Shown piece by piece: positions 1 through 11,000 of a DNA stretch of 64,000 nt (its first letter is position 1; each line of letters opens with the position of its first letter). The translations under genes were made by a program, and so were the position numbers. The stretch covers positions 106,904 through 170,903 of the forward strand of contig VCMS01000094.1 of assembly GCA_022539475.1 (NCBI GenBank), in the 5' to 3' direction. Origin of the DNA: Gracilaria domingensis (Eukaryota; Rhodophyta; Florideophyceae; Gracilariales; Gracilariaceae). The notes under the pieces were generated by a model that had not been told where the DNA came from, did no database searches, and was given only the letters and a program-made list of their open reading frames with translations.

Positions 1-774
1 TCACATGTTTCTCCTATTCGTGGTGAGATCAGACATATGTGTCACATATGCTTCTTTGACTGAAGGACTCAGTTGAAAAATCTTCGTTTCTTGGTGTAAA
101 TGCCCTTTTAACAAAGTACTTATTGACTCTTGCTGCATGTGCATGTGCGCATTTGAGCCCTTGTTGGAAATGACATGTTCCTTCTTTCCAAATAGTATTT
201 GTTAGAGGCATAAATCTACCGGAACTCCCCCCCTTCCCCAAACGAAGCCCCGTTGGGCATTTGTGTTGTTGTTTTACATGAACAACAAAAGTGGGCGAGG
301 GCGTGAAAGTCGTTCCACCCTAACCGGTTGGGAGAGGTTAAGTCGCTTAGATGCCGGGATGAGTACCGGGGTGAGGGATACCCCGAGAAAAGCCCGCACG
401 CCTGCCTGGAGCACATGCGTTCCACCCATCGAGGTGTGCCGACATGCGATGCAGATCTTCGATATTTGTACGTAGCGAAATGGATCTGCGTTTGGGACCC
501 AAACTTTGGGTGTGACGCGGAAAATCTGCCCCCGAGTCATAAATGAGCAGCTCGTTTGAGCTTCCCGTGGGACTCCTTCGGAGTCCTGATGAAAGCTCAT
601 ATAATATAGAAGTAATAAATCTAGAATAACCGTAACAAGAAGAAGAAGAACAACAGACGTGGGCACTCATTCCATGACTACTGAGATAGTATTCTACATG
701 CATCTTTCAGCAACATGTTTTTCGACCTTTTGAGTGTTCCGAGAATACCTCCCCGTATTTGCATGTGTTTCCGC
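1..774. other. Intergenic; GC-rich, structured-looking block at about 290-640
   Basis: No recognisable gene. Between about 290 and 640 the sequence is GC-richer than its flanks and has many short self-complementary stretches: CCGG...CCGG near 353-368, TTTGGG...CCCAAA near 491-505, and a 7-bp stem with a 3-nt TTC loop near 570-586. It could be a structured RNA, a degenerate repeat, or the remains of a Cys/His-rich coding exon (an open frame at 328-546 on the plus strand contains several Cys and His). Nothing seen matches RNase P, SRP, U-snRNA, tRNA or 5S signatures. Confidence 0.3.
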
Positions 775-1713
775 TCATTTACAGATGGAGTCAATTAGGA
801 ACTTAACAGAAGTCTTAATCCAAGTGGCCCATCTGTTACACGACCCACTTCCGAGCCAGCATCTTACGAAGACAAGCTTATAGACCGTGAACTTTGAGCT
901 CCGACCTGAAATGCAGACCGTTTCTATTTCAGTAGTAAGCATATTCTCAGACACGAAATAGTGCGGGTTATGATCCACCGAAGATAAAATGTCGTTGGTC
1001 TGGTTTCTACCCTTATTCTGGTAAGCCTTGATGTACTTCTTTGCGGTGTATCTATAAGCATGTGTCCTTCCCCTGTAAAGACGGATACCGGATGATAGTT
1101 TGACCCACATATCGTTGTGATCGGTGGGATGCGGGGCGGAGGTTAGCGCAGTAAAGTAGTAGCTACCATTCTTCGGAACTTGAAAGTCGAAACACATTTC
1201 ACCACTTCCAGGAGGATCTGTCCCCGAGAGTTTGTTTCTCTTCCACTCCAAACCATAGCCATTGCGTGTCCATGATCCTCGCGGAAGGATATATTTCATG
1301 TCAATTACCAGCTCGTTTCCCCTCCCATGCCATATACAATCGAATGGATCTTCATGCGTGAGCGAAAATATCTTGGATACATCTGGAGAAGGAGAGGGCG
1401 TTGCAGACGGCTGAGATTGACGAGTTTGAAAGAAAGATGTACACCAATGCCTAATTGCCCAGCTATGGCAAGTTGGATCCCTTTGACTTGAAGGCCATGA
1501 ACAATATTTGCATGCCGCATTCCGGCATCTGAGTGATTGAGCCTTCACAAAAGTATTAGCGATGCAATGAATACTGCATTGCGCTAATTTTGTACCGCAA
1601 TGATTAGTTCGCGAAACACACTTCGCCGCCGCTTTGAACCATGTCATATCTGCACAACCAGAGACTTCAAGGAGCCATAACCCAACAATGACAAAGAAAA
1701 AAACGCCTCTCAT
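775..1713 (-). CDS. Secreted Cys-rich protein with a C-terminal beta-sandwich-like domain
   Basis: 312 aa, single exon, ATG at 1713. Residues 1-20 form a classic signal peptide (MRGVFFFVIVGLWLLEVSGC), so the product should enter the secretory pathway. Residues about 20-90 are Cys-rich, with roughly ten cysteines likely in disulfides. A Pro/Ser/Thr linker (about 96-110) leads to a domain (about 115-300) rich in Trp, Gly and aromatics with beta-strand-like alternation, in the style of carbohydrate-binding or PA14-like beta-sandwiches. I do not recognise a named family. Role in wall or matrix binding is inferred from architecture only. There is no operon-like context; the next gene, also on the minus strand, lies about 2 kb away. 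Confidence 0.7.
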   Translation of the reverse strand: MRGVFFFVIVGLWLLEVSGCADMTWFKAAAKCVSRTNHCGTKLAQCSIHCIANTFVKAQSLRCRNAACKYCSWPSSQRDPTCHSWAIRHWCTSFFQTRQSQPSATPSPSPDVSKIFSLTHEDPFDCIWHGRGNELVIDMKYILPRGSWTRNGYGLEWKRNKLSGTDPPGSGEMCFDFQVPKNGSYYFTALTSAPHPTDHNDMWVKLSSGIRLYRGRTHAYRYTAKKYIKAYQNKGRNQTNDILSSVDHNPHYFVSENMLTTEIETVCISGRSSKFTVYKLVFVRCWLGSGSCNRWATWIKTSVKFLIDSICK

Positions 1714-3664
1714 GGGGTCAATGCTTATAGATTAGCTCCCTTCTCAGATTTAGTCTGGGTAACCACTGCTCGGTGGAGTAGATTTCGTGTTCAGCGTATC
1801 GCGTAGGAATTTAGCTTATGTTGAGTGGGACTATCGCAGGGAGCATGACAAAATGTTTGTGCATTTCCTTCTGAAGACAAACAAGGACCAGAACGTTTCT
1901 AAACATACCAATAGAATTCGGTTTATCCTAGGCTTCAAGCTCAAGCATGCACAGTTTCTCCGACTCAATGGATTTCTGTACGGACGAGGGTAGTCGTTTC
2001 CACGCCTGTGAACAGAAAAGTTGAGAGATGGTTCGACGATTGCGCCAAATCTTCTTTCTTCAAGCCATAGCCTTCGAGACAGTCAGAGCAACAGAGCAAC
2101 AGATAGAGAGATTCTGGCAAGTTGACCGTTTGCACTAACAGGACTTACACCGCGCAAATTCGTCTTTGCAACATGTTGGATTGTGTCACACATATCAGAT
2201 GTGATAGTGTAGAATCTACACTGTAGATTCTACTTCAGCTATCGTACCCCTGGGGTAGTGTACGATTCGTAGGTAGTCTGTATCGTTATAGTTCATGGTC
2301 GTTTTATGTCATCGGAGGACGACAATTGGTCGACTGCGATAGCTGGATAGCTGGATTGCTGGGTTGCAAGTTGACGTTCGACCCAGCCGCTCTGGGTTAA
2401 CCTCAACGGTAGTAACTTGACAGCCTGTTGAACGATGGGATCATCTGGATCAAATTTTGATCATCAAAAGCATTGTCAATGACAATATTCAAAATTTGAA
2501 TTTCAAACGTTGTGTAGTGGCCCGTTACTAATGGGGCAGGTTTGAATTCAATGATCTTCCAGGAACAAAACGGACGAAGTGATCATCTTCTTCGAAGGAT
2601 CCGTCAAAGCATTCACCATCATCCAGCGAATGTAGATATGTTGACCAGAGAGCAAACGGCGTCACAAGAGAAGCCGCACCATGCTGCTCCACGTCAGAGG
2701 CTGGCGACAACAAACTCAGCACTCGTTTGAGTCTCCACTCCTGCGGACCTCCGCCTCTGCGACAGTTCCGAGAGGGCTCTGCTTCCTGAAAGAGAGAGCA
2801 TCGCTAGGACCCCCGCAACCCATTATTATGATTTATCAGGGGACGACTGTAGAGTAAGATTCGATCTTTGCTGCCAAGGGGAAGCATGAACAGTGCAGCT
2901 TGTTGCACATTTCTCTTCGTCGTGAAAGCTCTGCCCACCAACCGGGGGACTCACCGTTGTCGTCTTTCAGCCTAGTAAAACGGCTAGCTCTTGCGCTTGA
3001 GCGGATAGACAGGGTTCAGGTGGATTGACTTTCACGAGAAAAGTACCCCTCTGGATACCTCCACGAACAAAAGCGTTTCAGCTGTGTCATTACTTCATAC
3101 GTTCGGGGATCGAACGGCACCGTTTCTTCTTCAGTCAACTTCACACGAACTTTGGAATTCGTTCTTCACGAGCTTCAAATACATCAGCAATTTACAACTC
3201 ATCAAGTTCTGTCTGTGGATAAGTATTTCTTCTACAATAAGGACAGTAGCCTCTCACTACTTGCCGAAGAGGGAGAATATGTTTTTAGCCCCCTTGTACT
3301 TGGCCACCTTGAAGTGAAAGAGCGTTCCATCCAGTACCAAAGCCAACGGAACGCCAACAGAATGCCAACAGAATGCCAAGACGGGAGTCTTGTTTGTTTG
3401 AATAGAATATTCTCACAGAGCTCTATCGAACAGAAGTGTCTCTTCTACTTGAAGCTATGCCTTATTAGATACGTTTCAAGGGTGGTGGTCCTGGTTCCTT
3501 CAAGTTATAATCGTATATACAGGCAATACAGTCTTCTACTGTGCAAAAGAAAGAGGCTTTCTTTAAATAGAACACGAGCAAACGATAACAGAAAGGCTAC
3601 TGTCACGTCCATGGAATGGGCGGATTTCTCGTCGGCATGGATAAAAAGATTAACGTAATTGAAG
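1714..3664. other. Intergenic region, no convincing gene
   Basis: About 1.95 kb. Open frames here (for example 3152-3658, 168 aa, and 3084-3317) show no domain, low-complexity composition and overlapping alternatives, so they are not called. Visible structure: an 11-bp perfect inverted repeat at 2209-2233, a loose inverted repeat ATCGTAC/GTACGAT at 2241-2266, AT-rich self-complementary stretches at 2440-2510, and a short imperfect tandem of an AACGCCAACAGAATGCC-like unit near 3350-3382. Confidence 0.5.
2209..2233. repeat. Perfect 11-bp inverted repeat
   Basis: GTAGAATCTAC, then ACT, then GTAGATTCTAC: two perfectly complementary 11-bp arms around a 3-nt centre. It lies in noncoding DNA. Too short to assign a function. 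Confidence 0.8.
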
Positions 3665-5206
3665 TTACACTCTGTCTTTCGTCTTGCTACCAGACCTCAT
3701 CGTTTTCGGGAACAACGAACAACTCCTCTGACCCCCAGAACCAGTCCCTGACCTTTGATGGGAGAATTGTTCCATTGGTAGCTTAGCATCTGAACTTTCT
3801 TCCTTTCCAAAACTGGTTGAACCGGAAGAGCTTCTGCGTCCCAGTTCGAGCTTATTCAGAACTGTCCTCTCAAAATTCTCCCAAGCTCGGTCAGCAAGAT
3901 AAACAGGTTGAAGGACTCGTTTCAGTACAACTAGAACTAATAACAGTGTTAGAGTACCACAAAACATACCAAAAACCCCAAGTGGTCTCCGCTCCTTAAC
4001 GACCAGTCCTGGTATACCATCTTCTTCTTCTTCACTTGAAATATGAGAGTACAATCCACGGCCATGAACTTCTTCTATAAGCTCCGCAGTCATTAGTGGG
4101 CCGATCGTCTTAAACACAGTTATCCATGGCTTGCTTATTCCAACCGTTAACGTGGTTTCTAGCCCATGCACCTCTTTCTTCACTTTACCTGTCCTGGTTG
4201 TCCATAGCGCAATTGTTTTGGTCACTGGTGCTCCTACGCTTCTATGCTCAGCGATGAGTTCTTCACATGTTCTCGTATTGTGCTTGGCATTGCAGCTTTC
4301 TTCCAAAATTGAGTAAATCACTACTTGATGCAAGTACTGGGTGAACCCGATATAGTTTTCGTGCAAAATGGGAAAAAGTACCCTCCTCGTACCACCTTCC
4401 GCTCCGTATATCACAGCTCGGGTCTTGATTTCGATACTGGCATTCCCAAAAGATACAAGATGATCACTACCACCTTTGTGGAACCATGAACCAATCTTCA
4501 CAGAACTCACACTGTCCGTAACCTTCTTGTGAGCTTTGACAAGATTTAGGGTGTGGCACGCACTCAGTGAATAGTTTCGAAAGGGATTCGAAGCGGAAAA
4601 AACGGGAGTGACGCATGGGCGCTCCATAACGTTCCTACGCAAAAACTTTCCCAAACCAAGCGCAGTACCTATCGGATGGCTTCCTCTCAAGTTGTAAGCA
4701 TACTGACTGCTTTTATATTGATTCGGCTGCGTCAAAATGACTGCCCCCATGTCCAAAACGAAGATCAGAATGGCGAGCAGTACAGCAAACACTGACAACA
4801 TCATCTCTTTTTGTCGTCTTCGAGACGACAACCAATGTTCTCGGGGCATCATCCATTTCCCGTTGAAATGAAGTAATCCGTCTACTTTGATTGCAAGAAG
4901 GGCGAAATCGCTGTTTTCAGGCTCTTCATTTTGGCGTCTACACGACAGAATAGTCAACACAACTTCAGTTATCGTCATTATCATTATGATCGAAAGAATA
5001 CCCAAGACAATCTCTTCTGCAGCCCCGTCAAGTTGTTCTGAAATCAGTCCAGAATTGCTGATAGATGTATCAGGTACAAACCTGCTCTGACCGAAGACAT
5101 ATTGTCCTGGCTTTTGGTATCCATTGGAGATGTTCATGAACCCAGAAGGTGGTAGAGGAATAGCTGTAAGAATCGTCCGATTCTTCGATGATAGGTAACC
5201 GACCAT
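3665..5206 (-). CDS. Three-pass membrane protein of unknown function
   Basis: 513 aa from the first ATG at 5206; the frame stays open to 5221 but with no earlier ATG. Three hydrophobic segments are visible at about residues 65-88, 134-158 and 408-429. A roughly 250-residue region between the second and third segments contains several Cys and N-x-S/T sites and is probably lumenal or extracellular. The C-terminal tail is Ser/Gly/Lys-rich and probably cytoplasmic. An EEEE run precedes the third segment. I do not recognise the family; it looks like a lineage-restricted membrane protein. It is a single exon, with no obvious functional link to neighbours. Confidence 0.7.
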   Translation of the reverse strand: MVGYLSSKNRTILTAIPLPPSGFMNISNGYQKPGQYVFGQSRFVPDTSISNSGLISEQLDGAAEEIVLGILSIIMIMTITEVVLTILSCRRQNEEPENSDFALLAIKVDGLLHFNGKWMMPREHWLSSRRRQKEMMLSVFAVLLAILIFVLDMGAVILTQPNQYKSSQYAYNLRGSHPIGTALGLGKFLRRNVMERPCVTPVFSASNPFRNYSLSACHTLNLVKAHKKVTDSVSSVKIGSWFHKGGSDHLVSFGNASIEIKTRAVIYGAEGGTRRVLFPILHENYIGFTQYLHQVVIYSILEESCNAKHNTRTCEELIAEHRSVGAPVTKTIALWTTRTGKVKKEVHGLETTLTVGISKPWITVFKTIGPLMTAELIEEVHGRGLYSHISSEEEEDGIPGLVVKERRPLGVFGMFCGTLTLLLVLVVLKRVLQPVYLADRAWENFERTVLNKLELGRRSSSGSTSFGKEESSDAKLPMEQFSHQRSGTGSGGQRSCSLFPKTMRSGSKTKDRV

Positions 5207-5936
5207 GTTCGAACCCAGCAACTAATCGCTCCAGTTCACCCTTGTTTTGACGAGATCCTTCACAAAATTCGAATAGTCTTAGGCAAAACGCACTTTTACG
5301 TCTCTCCTGGCGTAATATGATGAGGCAAGCTCTCCGTACGAGAGAAAATACTCACTTAATGAGTGAAACGTAGTAATGGGAAACCCTAGGAACATGGAAG
5401 GGGTATTCGTCGTGCGAACCATGCGATAAAGAAACAAAGGCAGACATGCTTGATTATCGGGCGATGTTAACACTAGAGATTCACTACCTTGCTCCTATCC
5501 GAAATTTTGTCTGCCCCCAATTCCCACGTAGAGGAGAGGGGGTCATCCCTCTTTTACGCAGCTGGCGACCCTTAGCAAGCCCCACGCATGGCGAAGTAAA
5601 CATGTAGGCGCTCATAGCAAACGGCAACCATTACAACTTTCTCCAATTTTGTTCGCCTGCACTTCTCATTTGAAGGAGAGGCGATCATCTCTCTGTCACC
5701 CTCGATTGAGAATACACCTATTGTGAGGAATGCGAAGCCAAAATGAGCCTCACTTATGATGAACAGAACCCGCAGCAGGAGAGTCTTTTGCACTTGCTCA
5801 CAGAGTGCAAGACAACTCAAATGTGTGTAAGACTTAGCATACCCTTATGGCAAGACGGAAATTTTCGTGACTATCAAGATGATCTTGACAGGATCCCTGT
5901 GAGTCTCATCTGAATCTCAGAAGTTACGTTTCGCTC
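5207..5936. other. Intergenic region
   Basis: About 0.73 kb between two minus-strand genes. Short open frames only; no domain, repeat array or RNA gene recognised. It contains the upstream region of the membrane-protein gene and the 3' flank of the BAG gene. Confidence 0.5.
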
Positions 5937-6711
5937 TCAGACCGCTCCGGGCTGCAGTCTTTTGAAACTCCAGACTGCTTTCAGTTCAGAAGCACGTCTA
6001 TTCCTTCGTAATGTTTCTCTCACCCAGACAACAGTAGCATGACACTGCTTCGCCATGAGATGATTTCTATGACTTACCTCGCCTTGCTTCAATTTCTCCA
6101 TGTTTGTCGATCTGGAATGTTTGTATATCTTCGGAGACACTGTCGATGTCTCTTAAGATAGACTGCACCTGGGCTACTGCGCTCCTCCTCTCGGTCCGAA
6201 CAGATTCTGCATCGCGACCATCTCCAGTACCGAGACTATCAAGCTGCTCCAGTACGCGCATGCATTCCTCCTCAATTACTCGAAGACCCTTTCGATCTCT
6301 CTCCAGAGCTTCCTTGGTCATTGAAGCGTCAAGAAATCCTTGCAGGTGTTTGTTCATTGATTGCCTAACCTCAGAAAGATCTTTAGAGAGTTTAGCAACC
6401 TTGCCAGAGCAGCTGCGTACTGAGCGGAGAGCAGGAGATATTGATATGCTTGGACTTCCAGACGGAGCACTATGAATAAGCATGGCTTTGCATCGTCCTG
6501 TTACACCGATATCCGCTAGGTCGGCGTTGGTAGACGCCAGAACGAACTTCTTTCCCTTTATCAAGACTGTTTGTTCCTCTGGTGGAATACTTGTGAGTCG
6601 TTCAATATCGGTTTGCAAATCTTCAACAGTTTTTCTTATGGGAACCTTGTACGTTTTCCGATTGAACATAAGGGTTAGCTGTGAAGGCTGCGACACGTTC
6701 TGAGTGCTCAT
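5937..6711 (-). CDS. Ubiquitin-like / BAG-domain Hsp70 co-chaperone (two exons)
   Basis: Proposed exons are 6711-6078 and 5974-5937, with intron 6077-5975 (103 nt, GTAAGT...CAG). Joining keeps frame and gives 223 aa ending soon after the junction; without splicing the protein simply ends a few codons into the intron. The chosen ATG is at 6711 (MSTQNV...); upstream sequence in frame lacks an ATG. Residues about 11-81 are a ubiquitin-like fold (QLTLMFNRKTYKVP..., LTSIPPEEQTVLIKGKKF). Residues about 105-205 are helical and charged and match the BAG domain, which binds the Hsp70 ATPase domain and promotes nucleotide exchange. This is the BAG1-like arrangement also found in plant BAG1-4. The role is cytosolic or nuclear proteostasis. 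The family call is firm; the second exon is a motif-based prediction. Confidence 0.8.
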
Positions 6712-8035
6712 CGTTTTTGCGCCCTGAGCCACCGCTGGGTGTCGGTCGCTGTCGAAGAAGTCTAGGTGCAGCAAATTGAGGGCAGTGTCGTTTGAACACC
6801 AATCTGCAGGTCCACTTCCCAAAACAAGAACACAGAAGGCTTAACGTATTCTTGACACTCACTGAGAAGCACTGAACCCCCTAGAGAGTTCGTAGAACGG
6901 CACAAACTGGGAGTTGATGAGAAGAATTCGGTATGTGAGCTCCAATCACCACGGTACGCCTCTAACAATACGCCATATTACTACAAACGGACATGAGCTA
7001 TTATTTACAGTTAAAAGCATGGTGAGCAAAACGGGGCCTTGCCAGCTGAAACGTACAAGGGTGCACGCTTTTGGATTTACCTGGATTTACAGGGGTACAG
7101 GATGATGATTCGTTCTCTCTCTCTTTGAGTCTCTTTTTATGAAAGCTCAGAGAACCGTACCTTCTAAGAAGGTCAGTTCCGGCACAGATTAGAATACCCT
7201 TCTATGGTTTCTCAGTGATAATCTCACCAACAGGTATCCTTGGATAACCTTCTGTAGGCCCTGACATTGGCGCAACGCTCGCAAACACAAACGTTTCAAC
7301 ATGTTTCGGTTCGGACACCTCAAGATATAATGCTTAACACTGTCGAGTCAACAGTGTTTCAGGTTGGCAGGTGCAGACGAGTCTCTTCGTTTGAAGCTGC
7401 GTGCCCAATGGATGTAGCATTGGTGAATGTCTCACAAACAGTTGTGCCAACGCTACCTCACCTTCTCGTAGATACTGCATTTGCAAGTATCCCTATCGTA
7501 GGTTACTTCCTAATTTATTTCCCACCTTCTCTCTCATCTATGGGTATCCTATATCCTTATCCTTAGCTTGATCACAACTATTATCATAGGTGCAAAGCGT
7601 TTCTATTGAAAGAAAAGTCTCTCACTAAAAGGGTCATCACCTTACGCTACTTTCATCGCGCGCGTTGGTTTGCCAAAGAAGCAACAGCTAACACTTCTAT
7701 GCAGCAGCCATTCACGGTTGCCGTCACAGCTACGGATTAGCTAAGCTGTGCTGTACTCACTAGTTACGACAAGAAAGCACTTGTATTAGACCTCATAGGT
7801 GATCACTTTTGCTCTTTGAACTTCATCAAATCGAAAGTAACTCATGTCACACTTACTGTTCAGAACTTCAAAGGAGTCCTATATTAGAGCCAATGTACAC
7901 TTCAGACATATATAGCATTGTATTTCAAGTATGACATACGTACATTCCATTCACCAAAACCATTGAAAGGTCGCACACAATGTCATATATACATAACTTT
8001 TGTTTACACAATTCTCTTTCACTCTGTACACAGTT
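6712..8035. other. Intergenic region with a possible dispersed-repeat remnant
   Basis: About 1.3 kb. No convincing gene. The stretch 7266-7450 resembles 27890-28060, sharing a GCAAACACAAACG core followed by similar text; part of it and the AAAGAAAAGTCTCTCACTAAAA stretch near 7610 also resemble 39620-39800. I read these as diverged copies of a short dispersed repeat or of a decayed gene family. The homology was judged by eye and is weak. Confidence 0.35.
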
Positions 8036-11000
8036 TCAAGGTACATAATGCACTCTGTTATTGCTCGGTTCCAAGACTTTCACATCCGCCTGATGCCCTT
8101 CTTCTCGCAGTTGTTCGAAAAGCCCCATCAAAGCTACATCATCAAGATGATTGATTGACATGTTAGCGAAAGGGTTCGAGTATCCGACTACGATAGCCAT
8201 ACACTGTGCCCGAGAAATCGCCACATTCAACCTGTTCTTTTGAAGTGCAAAATGGAGTCCCTTTCTTCTTGATTCCATTGGCGAAGAGTATCCCTCTACG
8301 GAGCCCGAAGCTGGGTACTTGCTATGCGAAAACAAACTTTCTTCTTCCACATTATCGCGCATTTCATAGGGGTTCCCAGTGCACAAGGAAATTATGACAA
8401 TCGGGGCCTCTTGGCCTTGAAACTTGTCAACCGTTCCAACTCGAATATCCGGCGAGAGGCTTTGTCGCAACGCCCTTACCTGTATATTGTATGGAGCAAC
8501 GATGAGAATATCCTGGGCACGCAACTCTCGAGTTTTCGAATGGACTATATACTCCGAGCCGAGCAACCTGTCTACAAGTTTGGCGATAGCGCTCACCTCG
8601 GCAGGGTGGTGTAGTTTACCCATCGACGGCGCTCCACGTTCGTACTCCGAGTCACAGTTGAGATAAAGAATTCCCGCGCCAATAGACAAATAGCTATCTT
8701 CAGTTCGTTCCAGAAGCAGTTTGTTACTCTCACATTGAGGCGCAGGGAGCAGGGCTCTGTCATAAAAAGTATCAGAGACAAACTTGCACAGGTTAGGGGC
8801 CATGCGGAACGATTGTTCCAAAAACAGGCCCCTAGATGGAGGCACTGTGGTTACACCTTCCCCAACCATGTATGCGAGACAACTCTTCCCACTTTCCCCC
8901 GGATGAGCCCCTTTAATTGGCATCTCTAACTGTTGCTGATCTCCGACCAAAACTGCATATTTAGCACTCAAACTCATAGCGAGGAAGTTGGCAACTGGTA
9001 CCTGACTTGCCTCATCGACAAAAAGGAAATCGAAAAGTCCCTCACTGTCTTCTCGACAAAGCTGATAGCAAGTAGCTCCGACTAGAGCCGCACTTTTCCG
9101 CTGGCGTCTTGGGCTACGTCTTGGGCTGTTTGAAGATTTCGGAGAAGCCAGGTCCCCACCGTTTGCGAGAGGCTCAGAGACCCGCTTGACCTGCAAATCT
9201 CGAAGATTTGCTTTAAATGGAACACTTTGGTCTTCTGTACACTTGGTGCCGATCTTGCATACTTCGGAGTAATCCAGCCCAAGTCTTACAACAGTTCTGA
9301 GTAGGTTATCTATGGCTGCATGAGAGTTGGAACTTACAGCAACCGTCTTGTTGTGCTCTGATATAAGATTGTGAATAATCGTTGCTGATAAAGAAGTCTT
9401 TCCGCTTCCAGGAGGACCCTGGATGACGAACACACCGGATCTGTCCCGAGAGGCCAGAAAGGCAGCAATATTTTCACTCTGTCTGTTCTTCTCATAAAGG
9501 ATGCCCAACGAATCTGCCTCCGAGTCTTCATCAAGTCTACGCCTGTTCAAGAATGCACTTGATAAAGAACCAGACATTTTCGTGTCCGTCCCGCCGAACA
9601 GCTTTTCGGCCTTGCGTAGAATACTTTTTCGCAGCGGAGCATTGCATATTTTGAGCTCGTCTGAGCTTACGATGGATCCATGCTTCGGTGGGGTGTATCC
9701 TTCGTCATACTTAGAGCCGAGGGATACAACGCAGAAACTCTCCTTTTTCGAACGTTCAAAGCTCAGCGCTGTCATAAATTTATGGATCGGATCTGGGTTC
9801 TTTCCGGTTCCTGGGTTAGCGGGTGTGCTGGAAGGAGTTACGAAGGCAACACTCTCGCCTTCAAATAGACCAGTGTATTGTTCCTTATTGAACGAGTATC
9901 TCAACATAATCTTTCTTTGATCTTCCCCGTTGTCGCCTTTACCAAGCAAACTCAGACCTGTGATGCACTTATCATCACCATGTAGCTCTGAAAATCTGCC
10001 TGAAGCAGCAGCCTCTATTCTATCCCTAAAAGCGCGGCGACTAGGGCTCGATTCTCGAACATAAAACCCAAGTAGATGATACAACGTTTGCCGCGCTGTG
10101 ACGCTAAGGACATCAGATTTATCGTGGATCAAAAGATGACTCAACTCCTCACTTCTCTGGATAGTCCTAGAATCCTCTTCTCTGTGAGATATTGTCCTTC
10201 CACACGAACCAGGAAGAATAACGCTTTGCTGTGCTTCACCTTCATCTTCGTTAGAGACATGTAGGGATTCGTTTTCAGTATCCAATCCATCCAGAGCTCT
10301 TGGTTGAAATTCCTTTGTTAGCCAGTCTACAACAAGAACAAGACTCTTACAATCTTGCTCGTTGTATTTAAATATGTCTCGCAAAATAGGGTGAGAGGCG
10401 ACGGCATTGGCATCACATTGGTCTTCTGAAAAATTCTTCATTCTCCATTCGTGATACATAGCCACTGAAGATTGCGCATCTGATAGGTCATCTTTTTCTC
10501 TACCAACACCAACGATCTTCTCGACGCTCTTAATGGAATAGCTTGGGTCACCTATGAGCAATTCGGACTTGATAAATTTGTAAACATCCATAAACACCCG
10601 GTTTTCAAGCAATGATTCCAACATGACTGCTGCCTCCATACCGTACGTGGTTTTGGCTCGCAATGCAATTCTTCGCAAAGCACTGATTTCATAATGACCA
10701 TAATGAAACACATGAGGCTGAACATTTCCATTCCTTTTTTGTTCCTCTACGGTTCTAAAGATCCAAGTGACGAGTTGAATAAAGGCCTGCTCTTCCTCCG
10801 CTCGTGTATGTGCCCACCACGACATAAATGAACCACTTTCTCTGGTGCACGCACCAAACAGATATTCTAAGCCGTTTAGAATCAGTGGGTAACCCTCGAT
10901 GTCAAAGAAAATGTCCTTATCAGAACGCGTAGGCATGCATTGTCCACCTTCGAAGATCCTTCTGTAAGATATGCTTCCTTGCGTCTGCGATTCGTACTGA

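Noticed and set aside
3100-3120. Minus-strand GTTCGATCC B-box-like word
   Set aside because: Flanking bases do not pair as a T-stem and no A box or acceptor stem is present.
3152-3658. 168-aa plus-strand open frame
   Set aside because: No domain, unusual composition, competing frames, and it runs into the 3' end of the opposite-strand membrane protein gene.
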